A stretch of DNA of 64,000 nt from Bifidobacterium breve (GTDB lineage: Bacteria; Actinomycetota; Thermoleophilia; Solirubrobacterales; Solirubrobacteraceae). The translations under genes and the position numbers were made by a program. The stretch covers positions 1 through 64,000 of the forward strand of contig CAMDBT010000007.1 in NCBI GenBank assembly GCA_945889475.1, in the 5' to 3' direction. Positions within the stretch are counted from its first letter, which is position 1; each line of letters starts with the position of its first letter. The notes beneath the pieces were generated by a model, which made no database searches, was not told the DNA's origin, and worked only from the letters and a program-made list of their open reading frames with translations. Positions 45,203 through 55,234 of this stretch are shown here, in pieces.

Positions 45203-47486
45203 CACGGTAGGCATCGAAGACGCCCTCGACCGCTCGTAGCCGAGCGATCGTCGCTTTCAGCACGGTCGTATCGACGACCTCGATCACGAAGCGGTTTGCG
45301 ACCATCGGCCGGTGGTCGAGGCAGCGGGCTTCAACAATGCCCGCACCCTGCTCGCCGATCGTGCGCGTGAGGTCCTCCAGCAGCCGCGTTCGGTCCCAAG
45401 CGTCAACGTGAATCTCAGCCAAGAAGCCGCTTTGGTTGTCGCCGTCCCAACGGACTTCAACGAACCTGCCCGGATCCTTGCGTAGCGCGTTGACGTTGCG
45501 ACAGTCGCCACGGTGGATCGTAATGCCGCGCCCGAGCGAGACGTACCCGACGATCTCGTCGCCGGGCACCGGGTGGCAGCACTTCGCCAAGCGCAGCATC
45601 ACGCGGTCGGCGCCTTTGACCTTGATCCCAAGTTCATGCGAGCTGCCGCTTGGCATCCGCGGTCCAGGCCGGTCGGCTTCGAGCGCCTGACCGGCCGCCG
45701 GCTCCGGCTCGGCAGTCTTGCCTTGCCCGAGCTGCGTGATGATCTTCGCGACGACGACCTTCGCCGAAATCTTCGAGCCGCCGAGGGCAACGTAGAAGTC
45801 CTCTGTTCTGCGGAAGCCCATCTCGCGGATCACTGCGGCCAGCAGAGGCGATCCGGTGATTTTCTGGACCGGCAGGTCCGTGCTACGCAGCTGCGCTGCG
45901 AGCATCTCGCGGCCACTGCGCTCTGCGTCCTCGCGACTCTCAGCGCTGAACCATTGTTTGATCTTCTTGCGCGCGCGCGTCGTCGTCACGACCGCCAGCC
46001 AATCACGCGACGGACCTCGTTCTCTGCGGCCGGTCAGCACTTCGATGCGGTCGCCGGAGCGCAGCTCATAACCGAGCGGGACCAGCTTGCCGTTGACCTT
46101 CGCGCCGACGCAGCGGTGGCCTAGCTCGGTGTGGATCTCGTAGGCGAAGTCGAGCGGCGTGGCGCCAGAGGCAAGCGACCGGACCTCGCCTTCAGGCGTG
46201 AAGACGAAGACCTCCTCCGCGTCCTCGTCGAGCTCACCCTTGAGGTTGTCGACGAACTCGTCTGGGTCGGCCAGCTCCTGCTGCCATTCGAGCATCGAAC
46301 GCAGCCAAGTCAGCTTCGTCTCAGCTTCGGGGGTACCGGGCGCGGCGCCGGCCAAGCGATCCTTGTATGACCAATGCGCCGCGACCCCGTACTCGGCCGT
46401 CTCATGCATCTCACGGGTACGGATTTGAATTTCTAACGGCAGCCCCTCCGGCCCGATCACCGTCGTGTGGAGCGACTGGTAGCGGTTTGCCTTCGGCATC
46501 GCAATCATGTCTTTGAAGCGCCCCGGTAGCGGCCTCCAAATCGAATGGATCACACCGACCGCGCCGTAACAGTCCTTGATCGATGCGACAGTGACGCGCA
46601 TCGCCGTCAGGTCATAGATCTCGTTGAACTCCCGATCCTTCTTCGTCATCTTCGAATAGATCGAATAGAAGTGCTTCGCTCGGCCCGATATCTGGGCCTC
46701 GATCCCGAGCGCGTCGAGCTGAGACTGAAGCTCTGTCCCGGCCGCCGCGACGTACCCCTCGCGCACCTCGCGCTGCTGGTTTACAAGGCCCTTGATCTCC
46801 TTGAACTTGCGCGGGTGGAGCGCGGCGAAGGCGAGGTCTTCGAGCTCCCACTTGATTGCGTGGACGCCGAGCCGATGAGCGATCGGCGCATAGATCTCGA
46901 GCGTTTCACGCGCCTTCTCAACCTGCTTCTGCTTGGGCATCGCTGAGATCGTCCTCATGTTGTGAAGCCGGTCGGCGAGCTTCAGCAAGATCACGCGAAT
47001 GTCGGTCGCCATCGCGACGACCATCTTGCGGTAGTTCTCGGCCTGCGCCTCGTTGCGTGATCTGAACGAAAGCGCATCGAGTTTCGTCACGCCGTCAACC
47101 AATGCAGCGACCTCGACACCAAAGATCTGTTTGACCTGTTCGAGCGACGCCGCCGTGTCCTCGACCGTGTCGTGCAACAGCGCGGCGACCAGAGTTTCAG
47201 TGTCGAGACCAAGTCCAGCGCAGATCGTCGCGACGCTGACCGGGTGGCTGATGAACTCCTCCCCCGACCGCCGACGCTGATCGCGGTGCTGGTGACCGGC
47301 AAAGCGGTAGGCGTCAACGATTTGAGCCTTATCGATCGTTAGCGGGCTTTGCGGCTCGCGCTCGGCGATTACGGCGAAAAGTTCTGACAGCGCCTCGCGC
47401 TCGGCGTCGTCGACCGGCGCTTGCGTCGGCAGCGCTGAAGGCGGTGGCGCGGTTACGCCGCCAGCGACGCGATCGGGCTCAGCCAT
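45186..47486 (-). CDS. rel: Bifunctional (p)ppGpp synthetase/hydrolase (Rel)
   Basis: The 766-residue Rel/Spo protein has an N-terminal HD hydrolase with LLHDTVEDT, a synthetase domain with YDLTAMRV, RFKDMIAMPKANRYQSLH, a TGS domain (VFVFTPEGEVRSLASGATP), a conserved Cys/helical region (LAKCCHPVPGDEIVGYVS) and a C-terminal ACT domain. RFKD is the RXKD form found in bifunctional enzymes, and the HD motif is intact, so both activities are likely. The start overlaps recJ by 34 bases. Confidence 0.95.
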   Translation of the reverse strand: MAEPDRVAGGVTAPPPSALPTQAPVDDAEREALSELFAVIAEREPQSPLTIDKAQIVDAYRFAGHQHRDQRRRSGEEFISHPVSVATICAGLGLDTETLVAALLHDTVEDTAASLEQVKQIFGVEVAALVDGVTKLDALSFRSRNEAQAENYRKMVVAMATDIRVILLKLADRLHNMRTISAMPKQKQVEKARETLEIYAPIAHRLGVHAIKWELEDLAFAALHPRKFKEIKGLVNQQREVREGYVAAAGTELQSQLDALGIEAQISGRAKHFYSIYSKMTKKDREFNEIYDLTAMRVTVASIKDCYGAVGVIHSIWRPLPGRFKDMIAMPKANRYQSLHTTVIGPEGLPLEIQIRTREMHETAEYGVAAHWSYKDRLAGAAPGTPEAETKLTWLRSMLEWQQELADPDEFVDNLKGELDEDAEEVFVFTPEGEVRSLASGATPLDFAYEIHTELGHRCVGAKVNGKLVPLGYELRSGDRIEVLTGRRERGPSRDWLAVVTTTRARKKIKQWFSAESREDAERSGREMLAAQLRSTDLPVQKITGSPLLAAVIREMGFRRTEDFYVALGGSKISAKVVVAKIITQLGQGKTAEPEPAAGQALEADRPGPRMPSGSSHELGIKVKGADRVMLRLAKCCHPVPGDEIVGYVSLGRGITIHRGDCRNVNALRKDPGRFVEVRWDGDNQSGFLAEIHVDAWDRTRLLEDLTRTIGEQGAGIVEARCLDHRPMVANRFVIEVVDTTVLKATIARLRAVEGVFDAYRVTPGG

Positions 47487-49861
47487 TCGCGAGCCTCCTC
47501 GGCTGCGCGCGCGTTCTCGATGAACGCTGTCGAGCTGTCGAGGTTCCGCTGTTCGGGCGCCTCTGCCAACAACCGCAGCCGGGAGCCGTCGAAGCTCGCG
47601 AGCTCCAGCTCTTCGAGTACACGAATGATGAGCGCCATCCTGGTTGGCGAGCGCAGCTCGTCGCCGCCGCGCAGATGGTCGAGAACCGATAGCTCGGGGG
47701 CGGCCCGCAAGCTGCGGTAGACGCCCGCCAGTGAGCCACGCAGATCGGCATCTCGCTCAATTTCATCGAGTGCAAAGCGTAGCTCAGCCGGGCCCCAGAG
47801 TTGGTGGGCAAAACTTCCCGCCCAGCCACCGCTCAGGAGCTGCTGTGCAGCCGACGACGTAGGTGGGTCGAGCGCTACTAGATGAGTGAACCGTTCAGCT
47901 AGCGACCGATCTGCAAGCAGCAGCGCCCACGAGGTCAGCGCGAAGCCACCGATCCGGCCTGACATCTGTGCGCGCCGGCGCTGCTCACAGGCACTGATCA
48001 CGAGCACGCTCTCGCCGCTCGCGACGAGAGCGCCGATAGCACCAGCGACGCCGGAGCCGCGCCGATCGAGCAGCTCGCGCGCGTGAACTTCGTCCCCTTG
48101 CGGCTCCACAGCGGCAGCCGCAGCGAGGGCGGCCTGGAGCGCGACGAAGTCGTCTTCCGGGCGGCCGAGGAGCTCGATTGCGGCCGCTGGAACGGTGGTC
48201 TGCGCGATCACGAAGCGCAGCTCCTCAGCGCCGCGCCAGCGGTTCACTTCCAGCGAGCCAACGACGTCGAGTGCCGTGCTGGCGCCGTCGGGTAAGCGCG
48301 AGACGCCGAAGGCAACTGCCCCAACGCGCAATCCAGCGCTGTTAACGGTGCAGCGCAGATGTTTCCCGTCGCCCATCGTCCGTGCACCGTCGAGCCGCGC
48401 GGAGGGAATCAGCAGCTTTGGCTCAGGGTTGCCGATTCCAAACGGGCCGAGCTGCGTGAGCTGTTCGGCCAGCTCCATGCTGAGCCCGTCGCCGCCGACG
48501 ACAGCATCGACGCGGCCGAGCGATGGCGCTGGCTGTCCGTCAAACACGCCTGCGCAGTAGGCCTCGAAGTGTTCGGCGAAAGCGGCAACTGCGTCGGGTG
48601 CGACGGTGCAACCAGCAGCGGCTCGATGGCCGCCGAAGCGGATCAGGTCGCCCGAGCAGGCCTCGAGCCCGGCCAGCAGGTCAAAGCCTGGAACGGAGCG
48701 GCCGGAACCGCTCCCTTCGTTGCCGTCGAGGGCAACGACCACGACCGGCCGCTGATGAGTCTCGGCGAGCCGCGACGCGACAATCCCGATCACGCCAGGG
48801 TGCCAATCCTCGGAGGCCAGTACGTATCCGTCGCGCGGCCCGAGAGCCTTTGCCTGCTCTTCAGCCTGATAAAGAATTCGCTGTTCGACGAGCTTGCGTT
48901 CACTGTTGGCGTGATCGAGCTCTGCGGCGATCGCCTCTGCGCGCTCGGGGTCGTCGGTCAGCATGAGCTCTACGCCGCTGTCTGCCCGCTGCATCCTCCC
49001 GGCGGCATTGATCCGCGGCGCTAGGCGAAAGCCGATCGCTTTCGCGTCAATCTCAGCCGGATCGACCTGCGCGACGCGCATCAGCGCTCGCAGCCCGGGG
49101 CGTTTGGTCCGCGCCAGCGCAATTAGGCCTTCACGCACGAGGCGCCGGTTCTCGCGGATCAGCGGAACACAGTCGGCGACAGTCGCTAACGCGACTAGGT
49201 CTAGATCGTCTTCGCAATCATCGGCATTTCCGCCACTTGCGAGCCGCAGGGCCTGAGCAAACTTGTAGGCAACCGCGGTCGCGCAGAGCTCCGGATCTGG
49301 ATAGCCGCAGACGAGCGGATGGACAATCGGTGCATCCGGCAACTGGCCGTCAGCGCGTGGACGATGGTGGTCGGTCACGATTACGCTCAGCCCCAGCTCA
49401 CGAGCGCGGGCAACCTCAGCGACCGCGGTGATCGCGCAGTCAACCGTGATCAATAGCCCTGCTGGCCCGGCGGCAAACCGTTCGACGTTGTCGAGTCCGA
49501 GCCCGTATCCATCCTCCTTGCGGCCCGGTATGAACCACTCGACGTCGGCGCCGATCTGCCTGAGCGTTCGGACAAGGATCGCCGTCGAGCAGACGCCATC
49601 GACGTCGTAGTCGCCGTGGATCAGGATTTTTGAATCGCTACCGATGTGATCAAGGGCGAGCGCGACTGCATCGTCGATGCCGTCGAAGTCGGCCGGCGAA
49701 AAGCTCTGATCGGCGCTCAAGAACTCGGCCGCCGCGCGGGGGTCGCCGAGGCCACGGCGGACGAGCAGCTGCGCGACAACAGGGTCAAGCGCCAGCTCGT
49801 CGGCGAGCATCAAGACCTCCGCAAACGGTGCTGGCGCTATCTCAATCGGTGCCGGGTTCAC
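47453..49861 (-). CDS. recJ: Single-stranded-DNA-specific exonuclease RecJ
   Basis: The 802-residue protein has the DHH nuclease core: HGDYDVDGVCST near residue 80, TVDCAI, TDHHRP, and DHHA1 with RFGGHRAAAGC. An OB-like domain and a C-terminal extension of about 230 residues follow, the latter with a degenerate helicase-like look (VLVISACEQRRR; FTHLVALDPP). RecJ degrades 5' ends in repair. The GTG start is 39 bases downstream of the small membrane-protein gene. Confidence 0.92.
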   Translation of the reverse strand: MNPAPIEIAPAPFAEVLMLADELALDPVVAQLLVRRGLGDPRAAAEFLSADQSFSPADFDGIDDAVALALDHIGSDSKILIHGDYDVDGVCSTAILVRTLRQIGADVEWFIPGRKEDGYGLGLDNVERFAAGPAGLLITVDCAITAVAEVARARELGLSVIVTDHHRPRADGQLPDAPIVHPLVCGYPDPELCATAVAYKFAQALRLASGGNADDCEDDLDLVALATVADCVPLIRENRRLVREGLIALARTKRPGLRALMRVAQVDPAEIDAKAIGFRLAPRINAAGRMQRADSGVELMLTDDPERAEAIAAELDHANSERKLVEQRILYQAEEQAKALGPRDGYVLASEDWHPGVIGIVASRLAETHQRPVVVVALDGNEGSGSGRSVPGFDLLAGLEACSGDLIRFGGHRAAAGCTVAPDAVAAFAEHFEAYCAGVFDGQPAPSLGRVDAVVGGDGLSMELAEQLTQLGPFGIGNPEPKLLIPSARLDGARTMGDGKHLRCTVNSAGLRVGAVAFGVSRLPDGASTALDVVGSLEVNRWRGAEELRFVIAQTTVPAAAIELLGRPEDDFVALQAALAAAAAVEPQGDEVHARELLDRRGSGVAGAIGALVASGESVLVISACEQRRRAQMSGRIGGFALTSWALLLADRSLAERFTHLVALDPPTSSAAQQLLSGGWAGSFAHQLWGPAELRFALDEIERDADLRGSLAGVYRSLRAAPELSVLDHLRGGDELRSPTRMALIIRVLEELELASFDGSRLRLLAEAPEQRNLDSSTAFIENARAAEEAREWLSPIASLAA

Positions 49862-49899
49862 AGTTGGACATTAGGCCGAAAGGCCGACGGAAACCTCGC

Positions 49900-50172
49900 C
49901 TAGAGGTGGAGCGGCGGATTGCCGCGCCGCGCGCCGATCGCGTATGCGGCCGCCAATCCGAGCAGGGCGCCTGGGATCGCTTCGATCGCACTCAGAACTG
50001 TGATCGTGTCGTTGCCGGGGACGCTGAAACCGCTGAGAACCAGCCCGACTAGGACCGCGCCGATGATCGCGAAGATTAGACCGCCGACAATCCCGCCCCA
50101 GAAACGGTCGGGAACGAAGATCGCGAAGTGCCAGATAGCAAGTCCCATCATCACCCAAGCCAAAGCAGCCAT
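49900..50172 (-). CDS. Small membrane protein of unknown function
   Basis: The 90-residue protein has about three membrane helices (near residues 5-20, 25-47 and 58-82) and a short polar end. The glycine-rich second helix (GGIVGGLIFAIIGAVLVGLV) recalls the GlsB/YeaQ/YmgE family, but the match is loose. Its stop lies 38 bases before recJ, and its ATG overlaps nothing but follows the secDF stop in TGATG form, so the two are coupled. No function can be given. Confidence 0.72.
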   Translation of the reverse strand: MAALAWVMMGLAIWHFAIFVPDRFWGGIVGGLIFAIIGAVLVGLVLSGFSVPGNDTITVLSAIEAIPGALLGLAAAYAIGARRGNPPLHL

Positions 50173-53099
50173 CAGCGTCTCCCATGCTTCTTGTTGCGTT
50201 TGCGCCGCGGCGTCGTCGGCTTCGCCCGATCATCCTTGAGCACGAGATCTTCCGGCAGTGCGTCGGCGCCGCTACTGGCCGCCGCGGGCTCTTCTGGCGG
50301 CTCATCTGCGGGCTCCGGCTGCTGCTGCTCGATCGGTGGCTCCTCCGTCGTCAGAGCACCTTTGGCGCCGTCGCCGTGAAGGTCGCGCACCATTTCGTCG
50401 AACTCTGCGCCACTGACGGCGCGATCCGGATCGTCCGGCGCCGTCAGGCGACCTCGCGGCTTCTTCGGCTCGTCGATCTGAAGCTCCGTTTCAGCTCCTC
50501 CAGCTGCGGTCGCGTATGGCGGAACAACGCCACCGTTGGCTGCCGCAATCCGTGCACGGCGCGAGCGCCATACGCCCTCGCCTTCCTTCCAGTGCATCAG
50601 CACAGGAGTGGCGATGAAGATCGAAGAGTAGGTGCCGGAGATTACGCCGACTGCGAGCGCTAGCGCGAAGTCGGCAAGCGTCTCGCCGCCGAAGAAGAGC
50701 AGCGCGAAAATCGGCAGCACAGTGCAGAACGAGGTCGCCAACGAACGCATCAACACTTCGCTCATCGAGCGGTTGAGGATCTGCGAATAGGCCGCCCGCG
50801 GCATCCGCGGCACGTTTTCGCGTACGCGGTCGAAGACGATGATCGTGTCGTAGAGCGAATAGCCAAGGATCGTCAGCAGCGCGGCGACGGTCGCCGTAGT
50901 CACCTCCAACCCGAGTAGTGCGTAAACGCCAGCTGTAATCAGCAGGTCGTGGCCGAGCGCGACCAACACAGGGACCGCGTATCTCCATTCGAAGCGCAGT
51001 GCGATGTAGGCGCTGATCACTACCAGTGAGGCGATAATCGCGACAATCGCGCTGTCGGCAACCGTCTTTCCGAATGTCGGCCCGATCGTCTCGAAGCTGT
51101 AGGTGCCGTTACCGAACTCGCTGTTGAGCGCCTTCTCAATCGACGCTCGCTCACCGGTCTCAACAGTGTCTGTTGAGATCTGAAAAGCCGCCTCGCCTTT
51201 GAACTCGTTGCCACTTAGCTTCTGAATTTTCGCCTTACCGAAACCTAACGGGGCAATCGTGTCGCGGATCTGCTGCTCGGTCGCTTTCGTCGGCAGCTCG
51301 GCGACAAGGCGCGTACCGGAAGTGAAGTCGATCCCGAGATTGAGGCCGTTGACCCCGACCGCCAGAGCGCCGACCAGCAGGATCACTCCCGAGAAGGAGA
51401 AGAACCACTTCGAGGCGCCCATGAAATCCCAGCGGAAGCGTTGTCGCGTGGAGTGCGTGCCGAGCATCGCCGGGCTTGAAACGGCCTTCGAGCGCGCCAG
51501 CGTGCCAAGCACAGCCTGCGTTAGCAGCACGGCGGTCAGGAACGAAACGAGGGTGCCGACACCGAGTGTGAACGCGAAACCCTTGACCCCGGCCGTCGCC
51601 AACATGAAGAGGATGAACGCAACCATGAAGGTGACTACGTTGGCGTCGATGATCGCGGAGAGGCCTTTGCGGTAGCCCTGGCTGATCGCGACCGGGATTG
51701 AGCGCCCGAGGCGGACCTCTTCCTTGACCCGCTCGAAAATCACGATGTTGGCATCGGCGGCGACTCCAATCGTCAGGATCAATCCGGCAATTCCAGGGAG
51801 CGTGAGCGTGATTGGAATCAGCTTCACGATCGCGAACAGGAATGCGGCGTAAACGCCGAGCGCCCCAATCGCGACCAACCCCAACAGGCGGTAGATCACG
51901 AGCAGGAACAGCGAGACGAGCGCAAACCCGATCAGGCCGGCGATGATTCCTTGATCAAGCGCCTGCTTGCCGAGTGAAGCCGAGACCGATGAAGCTGAGA
52001 TCAGGTCGAGCTTGATCGGCAGCGCGCCGGTCTTCAGCAGGTTGGCCAGCTCTTGGGCGGTCTTGATCGTGAATCCGCCGGAAATCTCGGAGCCGTTGGT
52101 TCCGTCGATGCCGTCGGGGTTCTGCTGGAAGTCGATGTAGGGAGCTGAGATCAGCTGCCCGTCGAGCACGATCGCAAAATGCTGGAACGAGCTGCGTGCG
52201 TCGCCACCGAAGAAGCTGTCTTGGCCGCGCTGCGCTATCTCGCGGGTTGTCTCTTGCCAAATCTGTTGGCCCTTATCGGTGAAGCTGAAGGTGACGGTCG
52301 GCGCGCCGGTACCGCCGGCGCCGTTGGCGAAGCTCTGTTTCGGGTCTGTGATGTCGGTCCCGTTGAGCGCCGGGTTGTCGCGTAGGACGTAGTACTGATC
52401 GGCGTCCTTGCCTGTCGCCGAGGCTTCGGCCTGGACGACGATTGTGCCGGGCTTCACTTCGACGACGGAGGTGTCCGGCGTCTGGGCGATCTTCTTCGTC
52501 GTGATCTCGGCGTTTAGATCGGCCTCCGTCTCCTGCGGGCCGGCGAGAACCTTCTTCGTCTTGTCGTTGACGAGGTAGTAGGAGCCTGTCGTCGTCTCCT
52601 TGCCGGTGTCGGTTTTCGGGCAGCTCGCGGCGCGCTCGACCGCTTCGTACTGGCTGACAGCGCCGGCGCCACTGCCGGCCGAGGCCCCGCCGGTTACAGC
52701 AGCGTCGGATGGAGCGGGCTTGCAGCCCGGGCCGAGCACATTGGTTTCCCAGTCGTAGAAGTAGAGCTGCGCCGTCTTACCGACCTGCGCTGCGGCTTGA
52801 TCGGCATTGGTGACGTTCGGCAGCGATACGTCGATCTGATCAGCTCCGGTGCGCTGGATCTCCGGCTCGGCGACGCCGAGCGTGTCGATCCGTTTGCGCA
52901 TGATGTCGATCGTTTGATCGACCGACTCACTGGTTACCTGTGCCTGCTTGGTTGGCTTCGCCTGATAGACCAGCGAGACGCCACCTTTGAGATCAAGGCC
53001 CAGCACCGTCGGCTTGGTTGCGATTACTAGCGCCGAGAGGACGAGCAGGCCGGCCACGAACAGCAGGATGAAAAGGTTGCGGCGGCGGTCGGTCATCAA
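50172..53099 (-). CDS. secDF: Fused protein translocase subunit SecDF
   Basis: The 975-residue protein joins SecD and SecF in one chain. An N-terminal span (about residues 8-28) and the D1 motif GLDLKGGVSLVYQ begin the SecD half, with a large outside P1 domain and five more spans; the SecF half has a span near residue 575, GLNLGIDFTSGTRL, and five spans. The C-terminus is a long acidic then lysine/arginine-rich tail. SecDF uses the proton gradient to pull exported proteins. A yajC is not seen upstream; a zinc ribbon-PAS gene precedes it. Confidence 0.95.
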   Translation of the reverse strand: MMTDRRRNLFILLFVAGLLVLSALVIATKPTVLGLDLKGGVSLVYQAKPTKQAQVTSESVDQTIDIMRKRIDTLGVAEPEIQRTGADQIDVSLPNVTNADQAAAQVGKTAQLYFYDWETNVLGPGCKPAPSDAAVTGGASAGSGAGAVSQYEAVERAASCPKTDTGKETTTGSYYLVNDKTKKVLAGPQETEADLNAEITTKKIAQTPDTSVVEVKPGTIVVQAEASATGKDADQYYVLRDNPALNGTDITDPKQSFANGAGGTGAPTVTFSFTDKGQQIWQETTREIAQRGQDSFFGGDARSSFQHFAIVLDGQLISAPYIDFQQNPDGIDGTNGSEISGGFTIKTAQELANLLKTGALPIKLDLISASSVSASLGKQALDQGIIAGLIGFALVSLFLLVIYRLLGLVAIGALGVYAAFLFAIVKLIPITLTLPGIAGLILTIGVAADANIVIFERVKEEVRLGRSIPVAISQGYRKGLSAIIDANVVTFMVAFILFMLATAGVKGFAFTLGVGTLVSFLTAVLLTQAVLGTLARSKAVSSPAMLGTHSTRQRFRWDFMGASKWFFSFSGVILLVGALAVGVNGLNLGIDFTSGTRLVAELPTKATEQQIRDTIAPLGFGKAKIQKLSGNEFKGEAAFQISTDTVETGERASIEKALNSEFGNGTYSFETIGPTFGKTVADSAIVAIIASLVVISAYIALRFEWRYAVPVLVALGHDLLITAGVYALLGLEVTTATVAALLTILGYSLYDTIIVFDRVRENVPRMPRAAYSQILNRSMSEVLMRSLATSFCTVLPIFALLFFGGETLADFALALAVGVISGTYSSIFIATPVLMHWKEGEGVWRSRRARIAAANGGVVPPYATAAGGAETELQIDEPKKPRGRLTAPDDPDRAVSGAEFDEMVRDLHGDGAKGALTTEEPPIEQQQPEPADEPPEEPAAASSGADALPEDLVLKDDRAKPTTPRRKRNKKHGRR

Positions 53100-53109
53100 G
53101 CTAGAGAGA

Positions 53110-53559
53110 CTACTTAGCGGGAGTCAGAACGAGCAACAGCCCGCCGTCATCGTCGTAGGCGGGAAAGAGATCGGCGCTGGCCTTCGCCAGTTGGTCGCCC
53201 TCTGCGCGAACTTCAACCGCTTGATCTAGCGAACGGACTCCCCATTCCAAAACGGTCCCGACAGGATCGGCGTCCTTGTCGAAGCGCAGACCGAGCACGT
53301 CGCTGACGGAGCGCCCGATCACGCGCTCGTCGTCGAGCCCAGTCAGCTCGAAGGCGCCTCGGCCGCAGGCAATCACGCGGGCGTCGTTGTCGCAGACGAA
53401 GAAGGCTGCGTCCGGCGCTGGGAAGTAATCGTCGAGCAGCTCAAAGATAAAGCCGAAGCCGCACTCGCGGCAGCCTTTCGGCGAACCGCGAAATCCGTTG
53501 CCCGCATCGACGGAGAGTGATCGGTTGCCACACTGCGGGCAGATGAAATGATGCGCCAT
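53110..53559 (-). CDS. Zinc ribbon-PAS domain protein
   Basis: The 149-residue protein starts with a zinc ribbon (Cys7 and Cys10 in CPQCG, Cys30 and Cys33 in CRECG), followed by a PAS domain (AAFFVCDNDARVIACGRGAFELTG). It has no output domain, so it may sense a ligand or redox state and act through a partner. ATG 53559 is preferred over TTG 53571. It lies between ruvB and secDF, ten bases before secDF. I do not recognise it as a named family. Confidence 0.75.
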   Translation of the reverse strand: MAHHFICPQCGNRSLSVDAGNGFRGSPKGCRECGFGFIFELLDDYFPAPDAAFFVCDNDARVIACGRGAFELTGLDDERVIGRSVSDVLGLRFDKDADPVGTVLEWGVRSLDQAVEVRAEGDQLAKASADLFPAYDDDGGLLLVLTPAK

Positions 53560-53621
53560 CGGAGCGATCAAGGGTACGGGTACTGAGCCCGGATTGCGCC
53601 GCGCCCGGCCGCAGCTAGACG

Positions 53622-54653
53622 CTAGAAGAGCGCTGAATCACGTGGCGGTTCAAGCCCCAGGTGCTGATAGGCGCGCGCCGTCGCTGTACGCCCGCGGGCG
53701 GTGCGACCGATCAGTCCGCACTGCACCAGATAAGGCTCGTAGACCTCCTCGATCGTGTCCGATTCCTCACCAACGGCAATCGAGAGCGTTGACAGGCCGA
53801 CCGGGCGACCGGAGTAGGTCGTACAGAGAACTCTGAGGATTTCGCGGTCGAGCCGGTCGCAGCCGAGGGCGTCGACTTCGAGCAGCTCGAGCGCGCTGCC
53901 AGCGGCCTCGGCGGTGACCGTCCCTGTGCCACGAACTTCGGCCCAGTCGCGCACGCGTCGCAGCAGCCGGTTGGCAACGCGAGGCGTACCGCGACTGCGG
54001 GCTGCGATCTCAAGTGCGCCGGCGTCATCGAGCGAAACGCGAAGAATTGTGGCCGATCGCCTGACAATCGCGGCCAGCTCCTCGGCGCCGTAGCTCTCCA
54101 GCCTGTACTGGATCCCGAAGCGATCACGAAGTGGCGTCGAGAGCAGTCCGGCCCGCGTCGTCGCTCCAATCAAAGTAAACGAGGGCAGCTCCAAGGTCAC
54201 GACCCGCGCGCCGGCTCCCTGGCCGATCGTGATCGGTAGCCGCCGATCCTCCATTGCTGGATAGAAGGTCTCCTCCAGCGCGCGGCTGAGGCGGTGGATC
54301 TCGTCGACGAAAAACACAGAGCCCGGCTCGAGCGCCGTGAGCAGCGCAGCGATGTCGCCTTTTCGCTCCAGCGCCGGGCCCGCGGTCTGGACGAACGGGA
54401 CCCCTAGCTCTGTAGCGATGATCTGCGCCAGCGATGTCTTGCCAAGCCCTGGAGGGCCGGCGAGCAGGACGTGATCAAGTGGTTCGTTGCGGGCCACCGC
54501 AGCCTCCAACGAGACTGCCAGCTGATCACATACGGCCTGCTGACCGATGAAATCGTCGAGCGTCTGTGGCCGCAGTGAACGGTCCAGCTCATCCTCCTCG
54601 GCCAGCGCTCCGGGCGTCATGATCGGAGCCTGCTCTGGAAACTCATCGCTCAT
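53622..54653 (-). CDS. ruvB: Holliday junction branch migration helicase RuvB
   Basis: The 343-residue AAA+ motor has Walker [10 protein letters not shown], Walker B FVDEIHRL, sensor 1 IGATTRAG and a C-terminal winged helix ([18 protein letters not shown]). With RuvA it drives branch migration. The ATG overlaps the ruvA stop by four bases, in the order ruvC-ruvA-ruvB. Confidence 0.97.
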   Translation of the reverse strand: MSDEFPEQAPIMTPGALAEEDELDRSLRPQTLDDFIGQQAVCDQLAVSLEAAVARNEPLDHVLLAGPPGLGKTSLAQIIATELGVPFVQTAGPALERKGDIAALLTALEPGSVFFVDEIHRLSRALEETFYPAMEDRRLPITIGQGAGARVVTLELPSFTLIGATTRAGLLSTPLRDRFGIQYRLESYGAEELAAIVRRSATILRVSLDDAGALEIAARSRGTPRVANRLLRRVRDWAEVRGTGTVTAEAAGSALELLEVDALGCDRLDREILRVLCTTYSGRPVGLSTLSIAVGEESDTIEEVYEPYLVQCGLIGRTARGRTATARAYQHLGLEPPRDSALF

Positions 54654-55234
54654 TGGCGCGCCGCCTTCAACGCGCTTTGGAGCAGATCCTCTGCGCTCTC
54701 TCCGTCCGCCCTCGCAACGAAGCCGTCGGCCTCCTGAACTGTGAAGCCGAGCTCGACGAGACCGTCGCGGGCGATTCGGCGCGGATCATCGCCGCGCGTG
54801 ACCGTGATCTCGGTCTCGTCGCCGCCGAGCGCAATCACCTTCTCGCGCAACTCAACGAGGATTCGTTCGGCGGTCCGTTTGCCGATTCCTGGAACGGCCT
54901 GCAGGCGCGCGACGTCGCCGCTGGCAAGCGCGCTTGCTAGCTCCCGCGGTGGGCCGCCACTCAGTAGCGCTAAGGCGACCTTCGGACCGACACCTTGAAC
55001 GCCAAGCAGCATCAGAAAGAGACCGCGTTCATCCTCGCTGGCAAAACCGTAGAGCGCGATTGCGTCATCACGCGCGACGAGATGGCAGTGGAGCGAAACC
55101 GGCCGCCCTACGGCCGGCACTTGGGCCAGCGTTTCGGCCGACACGGCGAGGTGGTAGCCGACGCCGCCGGCTGTTTGGACGACAACGTAATCCTCACGGC
55201 GACCGACAACCTCGCCTTCGACAAAGGCGATCAT
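54650..55234 (-). CDS. ruvA: Holliday junction branch migration protein RuvA
   Basis: The 194-residue protein has an N-terminal OB domain ([20 protein letters not shown]), paired helix-hairpin-helix motifs ([34 protein letters not shown]) and the C-terminal UBA-like domain III that contacts RuvB. It recognises four-way junctions. It overlaps ruvC and ruvB by four bases each. Confidence 0.96.
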   Translation of the reverse strand: MIAFVEGEVVGRREDYVVVQTAGGVGYHLAVSAETLAQVPAVGRPVSLHCHLVARDDAIALYGFASEDERGLFLMLLGVQGVGPKVALALLSGGPPRELASALASGDVARLQAVPGIGKRTAERILVELREKVIALGGDETEITVTRGDDPRRIARDGLVELGFTVQEADGFVARADGESAEDLLQSALKAARQ

